From Planctomycetaceae bacterium UBA2671 (lineage in GTDB: Bacteria > Planctomycetota > Planctomycetia > Planctomycetales > Planctomycetaceae), in contig DEML01000042.1 of assembly GCA_002359185.1 (NCBI GenBank), positions 49,020-95,184 of the forward strand: 46,165 nt of DNA, in the 5' to 3' direction. Shown here one piece after another: positions 28,377 to 36,881 of this stretch. A program made the translations under genes and the position numbers. The notes below the pieces were generated by a model. That model saw only the letters and a program-made list of their open reading frames with translations. It was not told the DNA's origin and searched no databases. Numbering within the stretch: the first letter of the stretch is position 1; the number at the start of each line of letters is the position of its first letter.

Positions 28377-30227
28377 TTACTCTTGCGACTTCAAAGCATC
28401 TATTTTTTTCAACAACGCATTCAAATCCAGTTTCACATACGGCCGCTCTGCGGCTGGGTGTTTGTGGTCGGCGTTGGCGACGTAGAGGAGGCCTTGTTTG
28501 GGGATGAAGAGAGTGTTGTGGAGGTTGGATTGCATGGCGACGGGTCTGCTCATGAGCCAGAGTGCGGTTTCGGTGTCAATCTGGCCGTGCTTTTCCTGGA
28601 TGCGGCTGCGTAAGGTTTGCAGGCGTTGACCGGCAGAGAGGGCGAGGACATCAGTAATGCCTTCGCCGAGCAGTTCGTGAAACTCGCCCGGCTCGACAAA
28701 TTGAATTTTCTCGGGAGTTGCCGCGACGCCGACCGCTGAATTCGTTTTGCCATCGGCGAACACATAATAATATTCGCAGGTCCGCGGACTGGTGGCCCAC
28801 AAGGTTTTGACTTCTTCGAGTGTCTGACAGTTTTCGAGAGCGATCCGCATCAAGGTCGCCATCGGCACGCCATCCCATTGACCTTCGCCGCGTCCGCCCA
28901 TCTCGCCGAGCGAGATGCCAGCCTGATTCATGCCCGTCACACAGCCGGTGAATCCGCCATAACCGACGTTAGCGAAGGGGATTTTGCCTTGCGGTGCGAC
29001 GATGAACGTGACCGACGAATATTGCAAGCCGATGGTGGTCATGTAATCGAGGACGCGTCCGTGATAAAGCGTGCCATCTTTGGTGGCACTGTCGAAGACG
29101 GCGAAGCCGGAGCAGTGGAAGAGTTCCGGAAAGACATTGAGCACATTAGCCAGATTCGGATCCCAACCCATTTCCTCGGCCAGGGCAGTCAACTCGCGCT
29201 TGTGGTCTTCAGGAATGTGTGGCGAGAGTCGGGCATAGGCATCTTCAAGATCGTGTTGAAACCAGCGGCCGGTGCGGATGGTTTGGACTGTGCCGAAAGT
29301 GTAAAGGACGGAATCCATACAGCGGGTCGCCTGTCGGGCAAGCAGCTGAGCGTGAGCCTTGCCGATTTCCTCGGGGGTGCCCCACAGGAGGGCAACACGT
29401 TGGCCATCGATCCACTGCAGTTGACCATACTCGACGCTCCGGCTTTTTTGTGTGGGATCGGTCAATCGTTTTGAGGGGGAGAGAATCGCAATGGCTCGTT
29501 TCACGCCTCGGCATAATTGACGTTCGAGAATGTTTCTGTCGAGTGTTTCCACCGTGAAATCATCAGTGATCGGGGGAATGGTCAGGCTCTTCGGAGCGGT
29601 TGTGATGATGAGTTCACAAGACCAGTCGTCGGACTTGCACGAAGCTTGCCATGGTTCTGCGGCTGTCTTTCCTTCCTGGACTTGAACGCGGGTTTTATTA
29701 TCAATGGTCCAGAGTTGCTGTTGTTCATCGAGCTGGAAATCGACAAATTGATTCAGAAGCAAGCCCAGGGAAGAGGGCGGGGTTTGCAGCATCGGCAAAT
29801 AGGTGACGATTGAAGAATCGGCATCGATGAGGCGTGTGAGTATTCCTTGAGCGGCCAGGTGATCTTTCGTTTCGAGATCACCGCTGGAGACAAAGCGTTT
29901 CTGATGATGAGGCAGTTCGAAAATCGTTTGATCGGATCGGCGGAAAATTTGAAAAGAGTAGTCGGAATGATGAGCCGAGAGGTCGAAGGCTTCGTTATCG
30001 TAGCGGATCAAGTGGAGTTTGATCGATTGGGGTTTGCCATCGATTTTGACATTGAGATCAGCCGTCAGTTGAAAAGATTCCCGCTGACCGGAGAGACATT
30101 CCTGCAAGGGAGAAACCTGTTGGCAGAATTGAACAGCCGGACTGTCTGCGGCCAGCAGGTATGTCGTTCCTGTCAGGAAAATGAGAACGAGAAACAAGCG
30201 ACGAAAATTTCGGAGCGAATGGGACAT
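28377..30227 (-). CDS. Secreted C45-type (acyl-CoA:6-APA acyltransferase-like) NTN hydrolase with extra N-terminal beta domain
   Basis: 616 residues with a signal peptide (RLFLVLIFLTGTTYLLAA). Residues 35-250 form a beta-rich domain with LolA/DUF2092-like strand patterns (LIRYDNEAFDLS, DQTIFELPHHQKRFV). The C45 domain spans about 270-616. C372 in FHCSGFAVF is the predicted nucleophile that becomes the new N-terminus after self-cleavage, followed by the family motifs LYHGRVLDY, GYGGFTGCVTGMN and GISLGEMGG, and NLHNTLFIP near the end. C45 enzymes hydrolyse or transfer acyl groups on amides. The substrate is unknown; the exported location suggests an extracellular or lipid amide. Confidence 0.88.
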   Translation of the reverse strand: MSHSLRNFRRLFLVLIFLTGTTYLLAADSPAVQFCQQVSPLQECLSGQRESFQLTADLNVKIDGKPQSIKLHLIRYDNEAFDLSAHHSDYSFQIFRRSDQTIFELPHHQKRFVSSGDLETKDHLAAQGILTRLIDADSSIVTYLPMLQTPPSSLGLLLNQFVDFQLDEQQQLWTIDNKTRVQVQEGKTAAEPWQASCKSDDWSCELIITTAPKSLTIPPITDDFTVETLDRNILERQLCRGVKRAIAILSPSKRLTDPTQKSRSVEYGQLQWIDGQRVALLWGTPEEIGKAHAQLLARQATRCMDSVLYTFGTVQTIRTGRWFQHDLEDAYARLSPHIPEDHKRELTALAEEMGWDPNLANVLNVFPELFHCSGFAVFDSATKDGTLYHGRVLDYMTTIGLQYSSVTFIVAPQGKIPFANVGYGGFTGCVTGMNQAGISLGEMGGRGEGQWDGVPMATLMRIALENCQTLEEVKTLWATSPRTCEYYYVFADGKTNSAVGVAATPEKIQFVEPGEFHELLGEGITDVLALSAGQRLQTLRSRIQEKHGQIDTETALWLMSRPVAMQSNLHNTLFIPKQGLLYVANADHKHPAAERPYVKLDLNALLKKIDALKSQE

Positions 30228-30387
30228 TGTGTGAATTCACTTTTATTCTGAAGTTCAGGAAGTCATTGATCTTAGAAGGTGATACTGCATTTGAACCAAT
30301 TCCGTTTCAGAAATCGTTATGAGATTGATAAGGTATCAAAAGATCGTACTGGATGACGAGTTGAATTGTCATTGATGAAAATAAATA

Positions 30388-31206
30388 ATGAGCCAGGACT
30401 CCGCACAGGAAAGGCCTGAAATGCAATCGCATGAAATTGACTATGAAATCTTTGGCGACGACATGCAGATCGTCGAAATCGAACTCGATCCGAATGAGAC
30501 CGTCATCGCTGAAGCAGGCATGATGAATTACATGGAAGAGGGGATTGAATTCGAAGCCAAAATGGGCGACGGATCGCAGGCCTCGCAAGGGTTTTTCAGC
30601 AAGATTATGAGTGCGGGGGCCAGAGCGCTGACGGGCGAGTCGATTTTCATCACGCATTTTACGAATCATGGACAGGGGAAACGCCGGGTTGCCTTCGCGG
30701 CTCCCTACCCTGGGAAAATTGTCGCACTCGATCTGCAGAAAATTGGTGGTTCGGTCGTCTGTCAGAAAGATGCGTTTCTCTGTGCGGCTAAGGGGACAAA
30801 ACTTTCCATCGCGTTTCAGAAAAAACTGGGAGCCGGTTTCTTTGGTGGAGAAGGATTCATTCTGGAAAAACTGACCGGCGATGGGAAAGCCTTCGTGCAT
30901 GCTGGCGGGACGGTCATCAAAAAGAAGCTGCAGGGAGAAACGCTACGGGTCGATACCGGTTGCCTGGTCGCCTTCACGGAGGGGATTGAATACGACATTG
31001 CCAGAGCCGGAAATTTGAAGTCAATGTTCTTCGGTGGTGAAGGACTGTTTCTGGCGACACTTCGCGGTCATGGCACCGTTTTGTTACAAAGTCTGCCATT
31101 TTCCCGGCTGGCAGATCGTGTTATTCAGCACGCTCCCTCCATGGGTGGCAGCGATCGTGGAGAAGGTTCCGTCCTCGGTGGACTGGGGAATATGTTTGGG
31201 GATTGA
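30388..31206 (+). CDS. AIM24 / TIGR00266-family protein
   Basis: 272 residues. The family forms a compact beta-helix-like fold with repeated GG-rich strands and is widespread in bacteria; a mitochondrial homologue affects inner-membrane organisation. Visible features are IVEIELDPNETVIAEAGMM, the glycine-rich KLGAGFFGGEGFILEKLTG and its near-duplicate LKSMFFGGEGLFLATLRG, separated by the GGTVIKKKL and VDTGCLVAFTEGIEYD strands. The biochemical role is not established. Start choice is uncertain because there is no clear ribosome binding site and an internal ATG lies at 30421. Confidence 0.9.
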   Translation: MSQDSAQERPEMQSHEIDYEIFGDDMQIVEIELDPNETVIAEAGMMNYMEEGIEFEAKMGDGSQASQGFFSKIMSAGARALTGESIFITHFTNHGQGKRRVAFAAPYPGKIVALDLQKIGGSVVCQKDAFLCAAKGTKLSIAFQKKLGAGFFGGEGFILEKLTGDGKAFVHAGGTVIKKKLQGETLRVDTGCLVAFTEGIEYDIARAGNLKSMFFGGEGLFLATLRGHGTVLLQSLPFSRLADRVIQHAPSMGGSDRGEGSVLGGLGNMFGD

Positions 31207-31356
31207 AGAGCAAGCTGAAAAATCTCGATCAGTATCGAATCTTCTCTCTGGAAATTGTGTGAGAGGTCGCTAAGGTAAATATCGCGAAAACTTTACCTAT
31301 TAACTACAGGCAGTTGAAAGTAAATCGGGACAGGTTTTGTCTCACCCGGAGTTCCT

Positions 31357-32424
31357 GTGTCGATTGAAATACGAAAATACGATGGATCGGCGGAAGAGCT
31401 GAGCGAGTTTATCGTCGGCAACTGGCTCAAGTCCTATGCTGGGAAAATGGCGGTCCCGGACTGGAGCCCGGCTTATTTTGACTGGCAAATGACTGGCCCG
31501 GAAATCACGGATCGCGAGTACCTGATTTCCGCCTGGAAGGACGGTAAACTGGTCGGAACACTTCTGGCGATGCCGTTCCCGATGTGGTATCTCGGCAAGG
31601 AGGTCATCGGAGCCCAGGGAAGCTGGCTGACGGTTGATCCCGAAGTTCGTCGGGAAGGAGCCGCTAAAATGATGGCGCTCGAAATCGCGAAGCGTCAACG
31701 GGACCAGAATTGCCTGGCGCGAGTTGGCTATGCATTTGGGACCGGAAAAACATCTCTCGGACCGCGTTTCTGGAAGACCGCTAAAGAGAATACGAGCTTC
31801 GTTAAGCCGGTCCGACTGTGGGCGCGTTTGCTTGATTCCAAAACCTTCATCGACTGGACGAACAATATGTTCGAACGGACGATGATGCAGATCCTCCCGA
31901 ATGCCGTCTGCAATGTCGATCCCGTCTCGTCTGATGTGGCCATTCGCGATTATGTTCCGGAAGATTTGCAGAGTTGTCAGGAGTTGATTAACTGCCAGGC
32001 GAAGACGTCAGACCTTGCCATTTTATGGCCAGCAGATCGTTTACAGCGACAATTGCAGCACAGCGATTTCGTGAACACGATGCTCGTGACACGCGATGAA
32101 AATATTGTAGGCTTCCTGAATTATCATAAGATCGGTATTCACCTGCGGGGTGTCATCCCGGCTGCCATAGTCGATATTCTGGCGTGTCAGGAGATGACAA
32201 AAAAAGAAACAAACAGCCTGCTCAATGCGTTTTGTCAGCGGATGAAAGACGAGGGCGTCAAAATGATGCTGCTGAGAGAATTTGTGAATCAGCCTATACG
32301 CCTGCTGCTCAAATCGCGCTTCATTCCGCAGCCGGTCGACTCAACACTGCTGCTTTCCCGTTCGGACCCTCAGGCTGATATTACTCCGTCAAAAGTGAAG
32401 TCGATTCAGGTTTTGTGGCGGTGA
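31357..32424 (+). CDS. GNAT acetyltransferase with two tandem GNAT-like domains
   Basis: 355 residues, starting at a GTG. The N-terminal GNAT domain (about 1-170) has the acetyl-CoA pyrophosphate loop in LTVDPEVRREGAAKMM (about 91-105). The second half (about 190-345) repeats a GNAT-like pattern (RDYVPEDLQSCQELIN, FVNTMLVTRDENIVGFLNYH, RMKDEGVKMMLLREF) but I see no matching RxxGxG loop, so it is probably non-catalytic. The product could modify a protein N-terminus, lysine or small amine; the sequence does not reveal which. It stands alone on the plus strand. Confidence 0.8.
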   Translation: MSIEIRKYDGSAEELSEFIVGNWLKSYAGKMAVPDWSPAYFDWQMTGPEITDREYLISAWKDGKLVGTLLAMPFPMWYLGKEVIGAQGSWLTVDPEVRREGAAKMMALEIAKRQRDQNCLARVGYAFGTGKTSLGPRFWKTAKENTSFVKPVRLWARLLDSKTFIDWTNNMFERTMMQILPNAVCNVDPVSSDVAIRDYVPEDLQSCQELINCQAKTSDLAILWPADRLQRQLQHSDFVNTMLVTRDENIVGFLNYHKIGIHLRGVIPAAIVDILACQEMTKKETNSLLNAFCQRMKDEGVKMMLLREFVNQPIRLLLKSRFIPQPVDSTLLLSRSDPQADITPSKVKSIQVLWR

Positions 32425-32461
32425 ATGGTTGGCGAAATATTGGCTTTTTGACATGTCTGCA

Positions 32462-32497
32462 ATCTGGGAGCTCCGCTTCGCTCCGACCCCAGCCAGC
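32462..32497 (+). repeat. Dispersed 36-bp element, copy 2
   Basis: Begins AATCTGGGAGCTCCGCTTCG and ends CTCCGACCCCAGCCAG, matching copy 1 at 12097-12131 with a few substitutions in the same orientation. CTGGG and CCCAG can pair. It sits 37 bases after the acetyltransferase stop codon and just before a terminator. Confidence 0.75.
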
Positions 32498-32519
32498 TGT
32501 GTTTAGAATTGATCAATAA

Positions 32520-32552
32520 AAAACGACGCACAGATTTTTTGTGCGTCGTTTT
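32520..32552. terminator. Bidirectional intrinsic terminator
   Basis: AAAACGACGCACA (32520-32532) pairs perfectly with TGTGCGTCGTTTT (32540-32552) around a 7-base loop, 13 bp in all, with flanking A and T runs. It separates the converging acetyltransferase and Gly/Asn/Tyr-rich protein genes. Confidence 0.88.
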
Positions 32553-32596
32553 GAGTTCAGGTGCAATGTTTAACAGCGATTACTGCCTGGCAATGA

Positions 32597-33373
32597 CTAC
32601 CAGGGCAGGTTGGTATCGCGGTTGTAACCGGCAAAGCCAGGATGATACCAGGGGCGTCGGTAGCTGTAGTAGGGGAAGCGGAAGTGTCCGTATTCTCCAC
32701 TGCGGTAGTATCCGGGACCGAAGTGATAGCTCATTGGATCTCCACCGGCTCCACCACCTGCTCCTGCTCCACCACTATAGTTGGATCCGTAGTTGGATCC
32801 GTAGTTGGATCCGTAATTCGAACCGTAGGCAGAACCAGCATAGTTATTGTTGTATTGATTGTAGCCGTTGTACCCATTATTACCGGCGTATCCGTTCATG
32901 CCGTTATAATTGCCATTCATATTACCGCCACCGTAATATCCCTGCATGGCATTACCGTTCATTCCGGAATTGTTGCCGTAACCGGAAGGGCCGTTCCCTG
33001 CCAATGGTCCACGAGGTGGAGCGTTAGGCACGGAATTGAAGAAGGGCGATCCTGCACGTTGATCGTATCCGCCTGGTTGCCAGTAACCACGGTAATGCTG
33101 TAACTGATCGGCTCCTACATAGAGAGGCCGCTCGAACATGTGCGATTGCGGAAAATAATATGGCTCGGCATCTTCGTCTTCGTCGGTTCCCGGTAAATCA
33201 TCGAATTCACCTTCCTGGAGGTGAGTTGGAGCATCGGCATCGGGAGCCACATTGGGAGGTAACTGCAATTCGTTAGCATTGGCATCGGAATTATCATTAA
33301 AATTTTGAGCCTCTGCCAGACCTGCAGTCGCAATGACGACAAGTGTCAGCAGGGATAGCATGCGGAAGGTCAT
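32597..33373 (-). CDS. Secreted Gly/Asn/Tyr-rich low-complexity protein
   Basis: 258 residues with a signal peptide (MLSLLTLVVIATAGLAEAQ). Residues 25-65 are Asp/Glu-rich. Residues 100-225 are dominated by Gly, Asn and Tyr, with the repeat YGSN four times in a row, coded by 12-bp DNA repeats at 32778-32825. The end is Tyr/Pro/Gly/His-rich (YYSYRRPWYHPGF). No folded domain is evident. Such composition fits a surface, matrix or adhesive structural protein, which is inference. It is divergent from another low-complexity secreted protein gene at 33750. Confidence 0.82.
   Translation of the reverse strand: MTFRMLSLLTLVVIATAGLAEAQNFNDNSDANANELQLPPNVAPDADAPTHLQEGEFDDLPGTDEDEDAEPYYFPQSHMFERPLYVGADQLQHYRGYWQPGGYDQRAGSPFFNSVPNAPPRGPLAGNGPSGYGNNSGMNGNAMQGYYGGGNMNGNYNGMNGYAGNNGYNGYNQYNNNYAGSAYGSNYGSNYGSNYGSNYSGGAGAGGGAGGDPMSYHFGPGYYRSGEYGHFRFPYYSYRRPWYHPGFAGYNRDTNLPW
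32778..32825 (-). repeat. 12-bp tandem repeat, four units, inside the Gly/Asn/Tyr-rich gene
   Basis: TAGTTGGATCCG occurs three times in exact succession, followed by a diverged unit TAATTCGAACCG. In the minus-strand frame each unit codes Tyr-Gly-Ser-Asn. The exact copies suggest recent expansion by slippage or unequal crossing-over, so copy number could vary between strains. Confidence 0.9.
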
Positions 33374-33749
33374 GAAATCGCTTTCTGAGTTTCAAGTGAA
33401 TTCGGTTGAGACGAGAACGAAAGGTTCTGCCGGAATCAGCCATGCAGCGTCACTACATGAGTCTCCTTGTATAAATCTACAATCAAAAATGCATCAGGCT
33501 GAGATTTTTGCAGAAAATACACACAGTTCCGAAAATCGTTTCCAAAAGATATCAGCTATGTTGAGAAAACCGTTCAGAATCGTCTTGAGGATGCGTTGCA
33601 AAATTCCGATTTGGTAAAGGGGGATGTTGTCTTTTCACAACAGCGCTCTTGCGCATGCTGTGATCAGCCATTGGGAATGGAGAGAACACCCCTGACGATC
33701 CGTCATGTGGACGCGGGTCGCCTCGTTTGCTTTTTGCAGGGACGATCTC
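33374..33749. other. 376-base divergent intergenic region
   Basis: It separates the divergent genes for two low-complexity secreted proteins and must hold both promoters. AGGGA upstream of 33750 is the ribosome binding site of the plus-strand gene. No convincing -35/-10 pair, riboswitch or small gene stands out. The short frames in it have no ribosome binding sites and no family resemblance. Confidence 0.5.
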
Positions 33750-34436
33750 ATGTTGCTTCGAACATTACCAAAAGCGTTATTGGCATTAGCCGTAATGGTG
33801 ACAGGACTTCAGGCCCAGGACCTGGAAGTTTACGATTCTCAGGGTTTTTCTGGCGGATATGCCGAGGGGTCTTACGGTCCGAATGGGTACGAGCAGTTGT
33901 ATCCCTTCGATTTACAAAACCCTTGGGCACACGGCTACATCCAGTACATGCCCTTTTATGGGGCTTATCAACACTTCCGCCCCTATAACTACAAGCATGT
34001 TGGTGCACAGACACAAACGGCAGCCGGTTGGGGAATGTCTCCCGTAATGCCTTACTCGCAGCAGTTCTGGCATCGCTACCATGCTCGCGGCACAATGAGC
34101 AACGGCGCGTCCAACGCTCAAGAAGCACTGCTTGAGTATCCGCAGCCGAAAGCATTCGAGCGGCGTGTCGAAAAGAACCGGGCACCACAGGATCCGAATC
34201 CGTTAAATGTGTACCCGAACTATCCACCACACCAGTATCAACCTGAAGTGACTCCAATGCCTCAGGGACCTTCGACACAGTATCCGAATATGTATCAGCC
34301 ACAGTACGGACAGCCACAATACAATCAACAGCAATTCAACGGACCGGGAATGGGAAATCCTTACTCAGGTGTTTCTTATCAGAACGGCCCCGTTAACGAA
34401 TACCCACAACAACAGCCGATTCTGATGGTTCCTTAA
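33750..34436 (+). CDS. Secreted Tyr/Pro/Gln-rich protein
   Basis: 228 residues from the ATG at 33750, chosen for AGGGA upstream and because the signal peptide (LLRTLPKALLALAVMVTGLQAQ) then starts at residue 1; the frame opens at 33705. The mature protein is rich in Tyr, Pro, Gln, Asn and His. The segment about 150-215 is repetitive with QYPNMY, QPQYGQPQYNQQQF and similar. No known fold or catalytic site is seen. Together with its divergent neighbour it suggests a pair of exported structural or surface proteins. A terminator follows. Confidence 0.82.
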   Translation: MLLRTLPKALLALAVMVTGLQAQDLEVYDSQGFSGGYAEGSYGPNGYEQLYPFDLQNPWAHGYIQYMPFYGAYQHFRPYNYKHVGAQTQTAAGWGMSPVMPYSQQFWHRYHARGTMSNGASNAQEALLEYPQPKAFERRVEKNRAPQDPNPLNVYPNYPPHQYQPEVTPMPQGPSTQYPNMYQPQYGQPQYNQQQFNGPGMGNPYSGVSYQNGPVNEYPQQQPILMVP

Positions 34437-34465
34437 TTCTCTTTCAGATCTGAGTCCACAAAATT

Positions 34466-34499
34466 AAAAAGTCGGGCGATTTTGTCGTCCGGCTTTTTT
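34466..34499 (+). terminator. Intrinsic terminator
   Basis: AAAAAGTCGGGCGA (34466-34479) pairs with TCGTCCGGCTTTTT across a TTTTG loop, with two G-T wobbles, ending in six T residues. It lies 30 bases after the stop of the Tyr/Pro/Gln-rich protein gene. Confidence 0.85.
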
Positions 34500-34589
34500 G
34501 TGCGCCTGAAGAATCTTTTCTCCTCAATTTGATAAGACTATTATGACCATATCAGGACATCGTCTTTACCGGAGCGAGGCAAAGTCTCT

Positions 34590-35729
34590 ATGCACTCATA
34601 TCTCTCACTGCAGATCTTATTATTCCTCTCACTGTTTCTAGTCGATCCCCTGCTCGCCGATGATCCTTCTGAAGGAAGACTTCTGACTCAGAAACAGTTG
34701 AAACCCGTCTTTGAAGAGGACTGGTCCAGCGGCAAAATCGATGAGAAGAAGTGGTACCGATTGCAGAAAAAATGGGGCACTGGAAATTATGGCGTTGTCC
34801 CTGAAAATGTCTATCTTGACGAAGATATCGTGAAAGGCCAAAAGCAGAACGTCCTGATTTGTGAAGCACATGGAGATCGATATTCGGGCAAGATTACTGG
34901 TTGGAAAAAGAAACGATCACGGGTCGGGGGTGTGATTGTCTCCAAACCGTTTTTCGCTTCGGGAAAATTTGAAGTCGTGATGAAAATCGGGGACACTCGG
35001 TCTTATGAAGGTGGTCCTGAAAATCCTGCTCATCCCTGCGGATCGATTCCCGCCATTTGGACCTACTCCTATCGCTGGGTTGAAGGCAATGCTTCTCATC
35101 CTCAGAAATTTTCATCGAGCAATCCGCTTTATAATCCACATATTCCCGCTTATGGAATGGCTGCCAATGAATATTGGTCGGAATTGGATTTTCCAGAAAT
35201 CGGCAAACAGGGGGACTTCTCAAAAGGTTTGTATAATACATTCTGTCAGAACCGACACGATTCTCAGTTGTTTGATGTCTCCCCGGCTACCGATGGGGAG
35301 TACCATGTTTTTACAACAGAATGGAAAACCCAACTGCGACCGTTTGAGGACGTGAAAGATCATCAGGTTGTGAAACATCTTGGGTATTGGTGGATTCAGG
35401 ATGAATCGATTCCCTTCGATAAGTATTTGGGTAATCCCCTGAAAAAACTGGGGCCTGATCAGTACGCCCTTTATTCAGGCGATGTCGTCACTCATTGGAT
35501 TGATGGGGAAATTGTGGGCACAAATCGAAAATATGTTCCCGTCATGGCCGCTCAGTTGAACCTTGGAATCTGGCTGCCGGAATGGGCAGGACCTGCTCCC
35601 TGGCAGACTTCACAAGTTTCGATCGCATCCGTCAAAGTCTGGCAATATGACAACCCAGGAGATGTTCACGGCGTTCTGGTGGATGATATTACCAATAACT
35701 TCGGTCCTGACGGCCAGATAATTCCTTAA
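34590..35729 (+). CDS. Secreted GH16-like glycoside hydrolase
   Basis: 379 residues with a signal peptide (LQILLFLSLFLVDPLLA). The protein matches the concanavalin-like jelly roll of family GH16, which cleaves beta-1,3/1,4-glucans, agarose, carrageenan and similar polysaccharides. The catalytic strand reads ELDFPE: E198 (nucleophile), D200 and E203 (acid/base), with Pro in the beta-bulge position. Also visible are FEEDWSSGKIDEKKWY near the start, the SIPAIWTYSYRW strand before the catalytic site, YHVFTTEWKT and the WLPEWAGPAPW strand after. The substrate is unknown. An unusually long loop (about 130-195) lies before the catalytic strand. GGAGCGAGG precedes the ATG. Confidence 0.8.
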   Translation: MHSYLSLQILLFLSLFLVDPLLADDPSEGRLLTQKQLKPVFEEDWSSGKIDEKKWYRLQKKWGTGNYGVVPENVYLDEDIVKGQKQNVLICEAHGDRYSGKITGWKKKRSRVGGVIVSKPFFASGKFEVVMKIGDTRSYEGGPENPAHPCGSIPAIWTYSYRWVEGNASHPQKFSSSNPLYNPHIPAYGMAANEYWSELDFPEIGKQGDFSKGLYNTFCQNRHDSQLFDVSPATDGEYHVFTTEWKTQLRPFEDVKDHQVVKHLGYWWIQDESIPFDKYLGNPLKKLGPDQYALYSGDVVTHWIDGEIVGTNRKYVPVMAAQLNLGIWLPEWAGPAPWQTSQVSIASVKVWQYDNPGDVHGVLVDDITNNFGPDGQIIP

Positions 35730-35843
35730 GCCATTTTCAAATGGTTTCTGCATTCGCATGAACACAAAATAACCTAAAAACGCTGTATTTGCTCCTGCCA
35801 AACGCTGCAGGTAAATATTGAATATACTCTGGGGTATTCATCG

Positions 35844-36335
35844 ATGGCCAGGCAGGAACAGGATCGGGAAGATCTCTTCGCAGAGGCGACGGCCTACTCA
35901 ATTCGTGGCGAATTGATTTCATCGGATCGCAATGAACCTGTGTTTGTCGGCTTGAAAGTGAGTGGTCTATTTTCGTTTTACTTTGGAGCCGATCCCGTCT
36001 ATCACTTCACAGAGACAGGCCAGATCCGCCGGGCTTTTGTCGATGGCGATCTCTATCGAACTCAGGGGCAAACACTCGCTCGCTTGCAGCGACAGAGAAC
36101 GGAGGAATCCAGCCTTCTGCTCCGAAATGATTTAGCAGAAAATGAGCTGGAATTATTCTGTGCAAATATGCTGAATTCCATCTCCAGTCTGAGCGCGGAT
36201 ATTGATCAGATGAAAGTCGGTGTCAGCCGGGCGACCATTTCTGAGTTGGAATTTCAGAAATGCGTGAAGGAATTGTGTGACAAGGTTTTGATTCAACAGA
36301 AGCCGTTGGCACCGAGAATTCGAGGAAAACGTTGA
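35844..36335 (+). CDS. Conserved-looking hypothetical protein
   Basis: 163 residues, no signal peptide or membrane helix, so cytoplasmic is likely. The first 85 residues look like a mixed alpha/beta domain (EPVFVGLKVSGLFSFYFGADPVYHF), the rest is helical and partly amphipathic (ELELFCANMLNSISSLSADIDQM). I do not recognise the family. It starts after a GGGG-containing leader with a TATACT-like -10 at 35821, and its stop lies nine bases from the stop of the EVE-domain gene on the other strand, so the two converge tightly. Confidence 0.75.
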   Translation: MARQEQDREDLFAEATAYSIRGELISSDRNEPVFVGLKVSGLFSFYFGADPVYHFTETGQIRRAFVDGDLYRTQGQTLARLQRQRTEESSLLLRNDLAENELELFCANMLNSISSLSADIDQMKVGVSRATISELEFQKCVKELCDKVLIQQKPLAPRIRGKR

Positions 36336-36344
36336 CCAGTCGAC

Positions 36345-36881
36345 TTATGGCGCTTTCACACCCGCCAGCCGATGCACCGCTTCCCACTCCTCTTGAGTAA
36401 CTGGTTGAACCGATAAACGGGAACCCCGGGCGAGAACCATCATATTTGCCGTGACGGGATCCTCTTTCAGCATGGCCCGGGTGACGGGCTGAGGGAATTT
36501 CTTGACGAATTTGATGTCGACCATGTACCAGGTTGGTTCATCGGGATTGCTTTTGGGATCGTAATGCTTTTCGATCGGATCGAAGGCTGTGTGGTCCGCG
36601 TACCCCGCTTTGACGACACGAGCGGTCCCGGCAATGGCGAGGGGATCGGTATTGCTGTGATAAAAGAAAACGAGATCACCCTTCTGGACATCATCCCGTA
36701 ACATGTTGCGAGCCTGATAGTTACGGATGCCATCCCAGAATGTGGTTTTATTCGACTCCGCTGCGAGATGATCGATGGAATAGCAACTTTCTTCCGATTT
36801 AAATAACCAGAAGCGTTTCTCTGAGGATTTAGCCGATTGTGTTTTCTCAGTCTTGGAAGAAGTCGATTTTTTGGCGGGCAT
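36345..36881 (-). CDS. EVE-domain protein
   Basis: 178 residues. AGGAAA lies upstream of the ATG. The N-terminal 25 residues are Lys/Ser/Thr-rich and disordered. The EVE domain (about 25-170), related to PUA and YTH folds that bind modified nucleobases, shows FWLFKSEES, WDGIRNYQARNMLR, GDLVFFYHSN, AGTARVVKAGYADHTAFDP, PTWYMVDIKFV and the C-terminal LSVQPVTQEEWEAV. Bacterial EVE proteins are often stand-alone and suspected to recognise modified DNA or RNA. No restriction or methylase gene is adjacent here. The exact ligand is unknown. Confidence 0.9.
   Translation of the reverse strand: MPAKKSTSSKTEKTQSAKSSEKRFWLFKSEESCYSIDHLAAESNKTTFWDGIRNYQARNMLRDDVQKGDLVFFYHSNTDPLAIAGTARVVKAGYADHTAFDPIEKHYDPKSNPDEPTWYMVDIKFVKKFPQPVTRAMLKEDPVTANMMVLARGSRLSVQPVTQEEWEAVHRLAGVKAP

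Noticed and set aside
32778..32825. Possible CRISPR-like array
   Set aside because: Units are 12 bp, directly adjacent with no spacers, and code YGSN in a protein frame.
36345..36881. EVE-domain gene as part of a modification-dependent restriction system
   Set aside because: No nuclease, methylase or McrBC-like gene is adjacent on either side.
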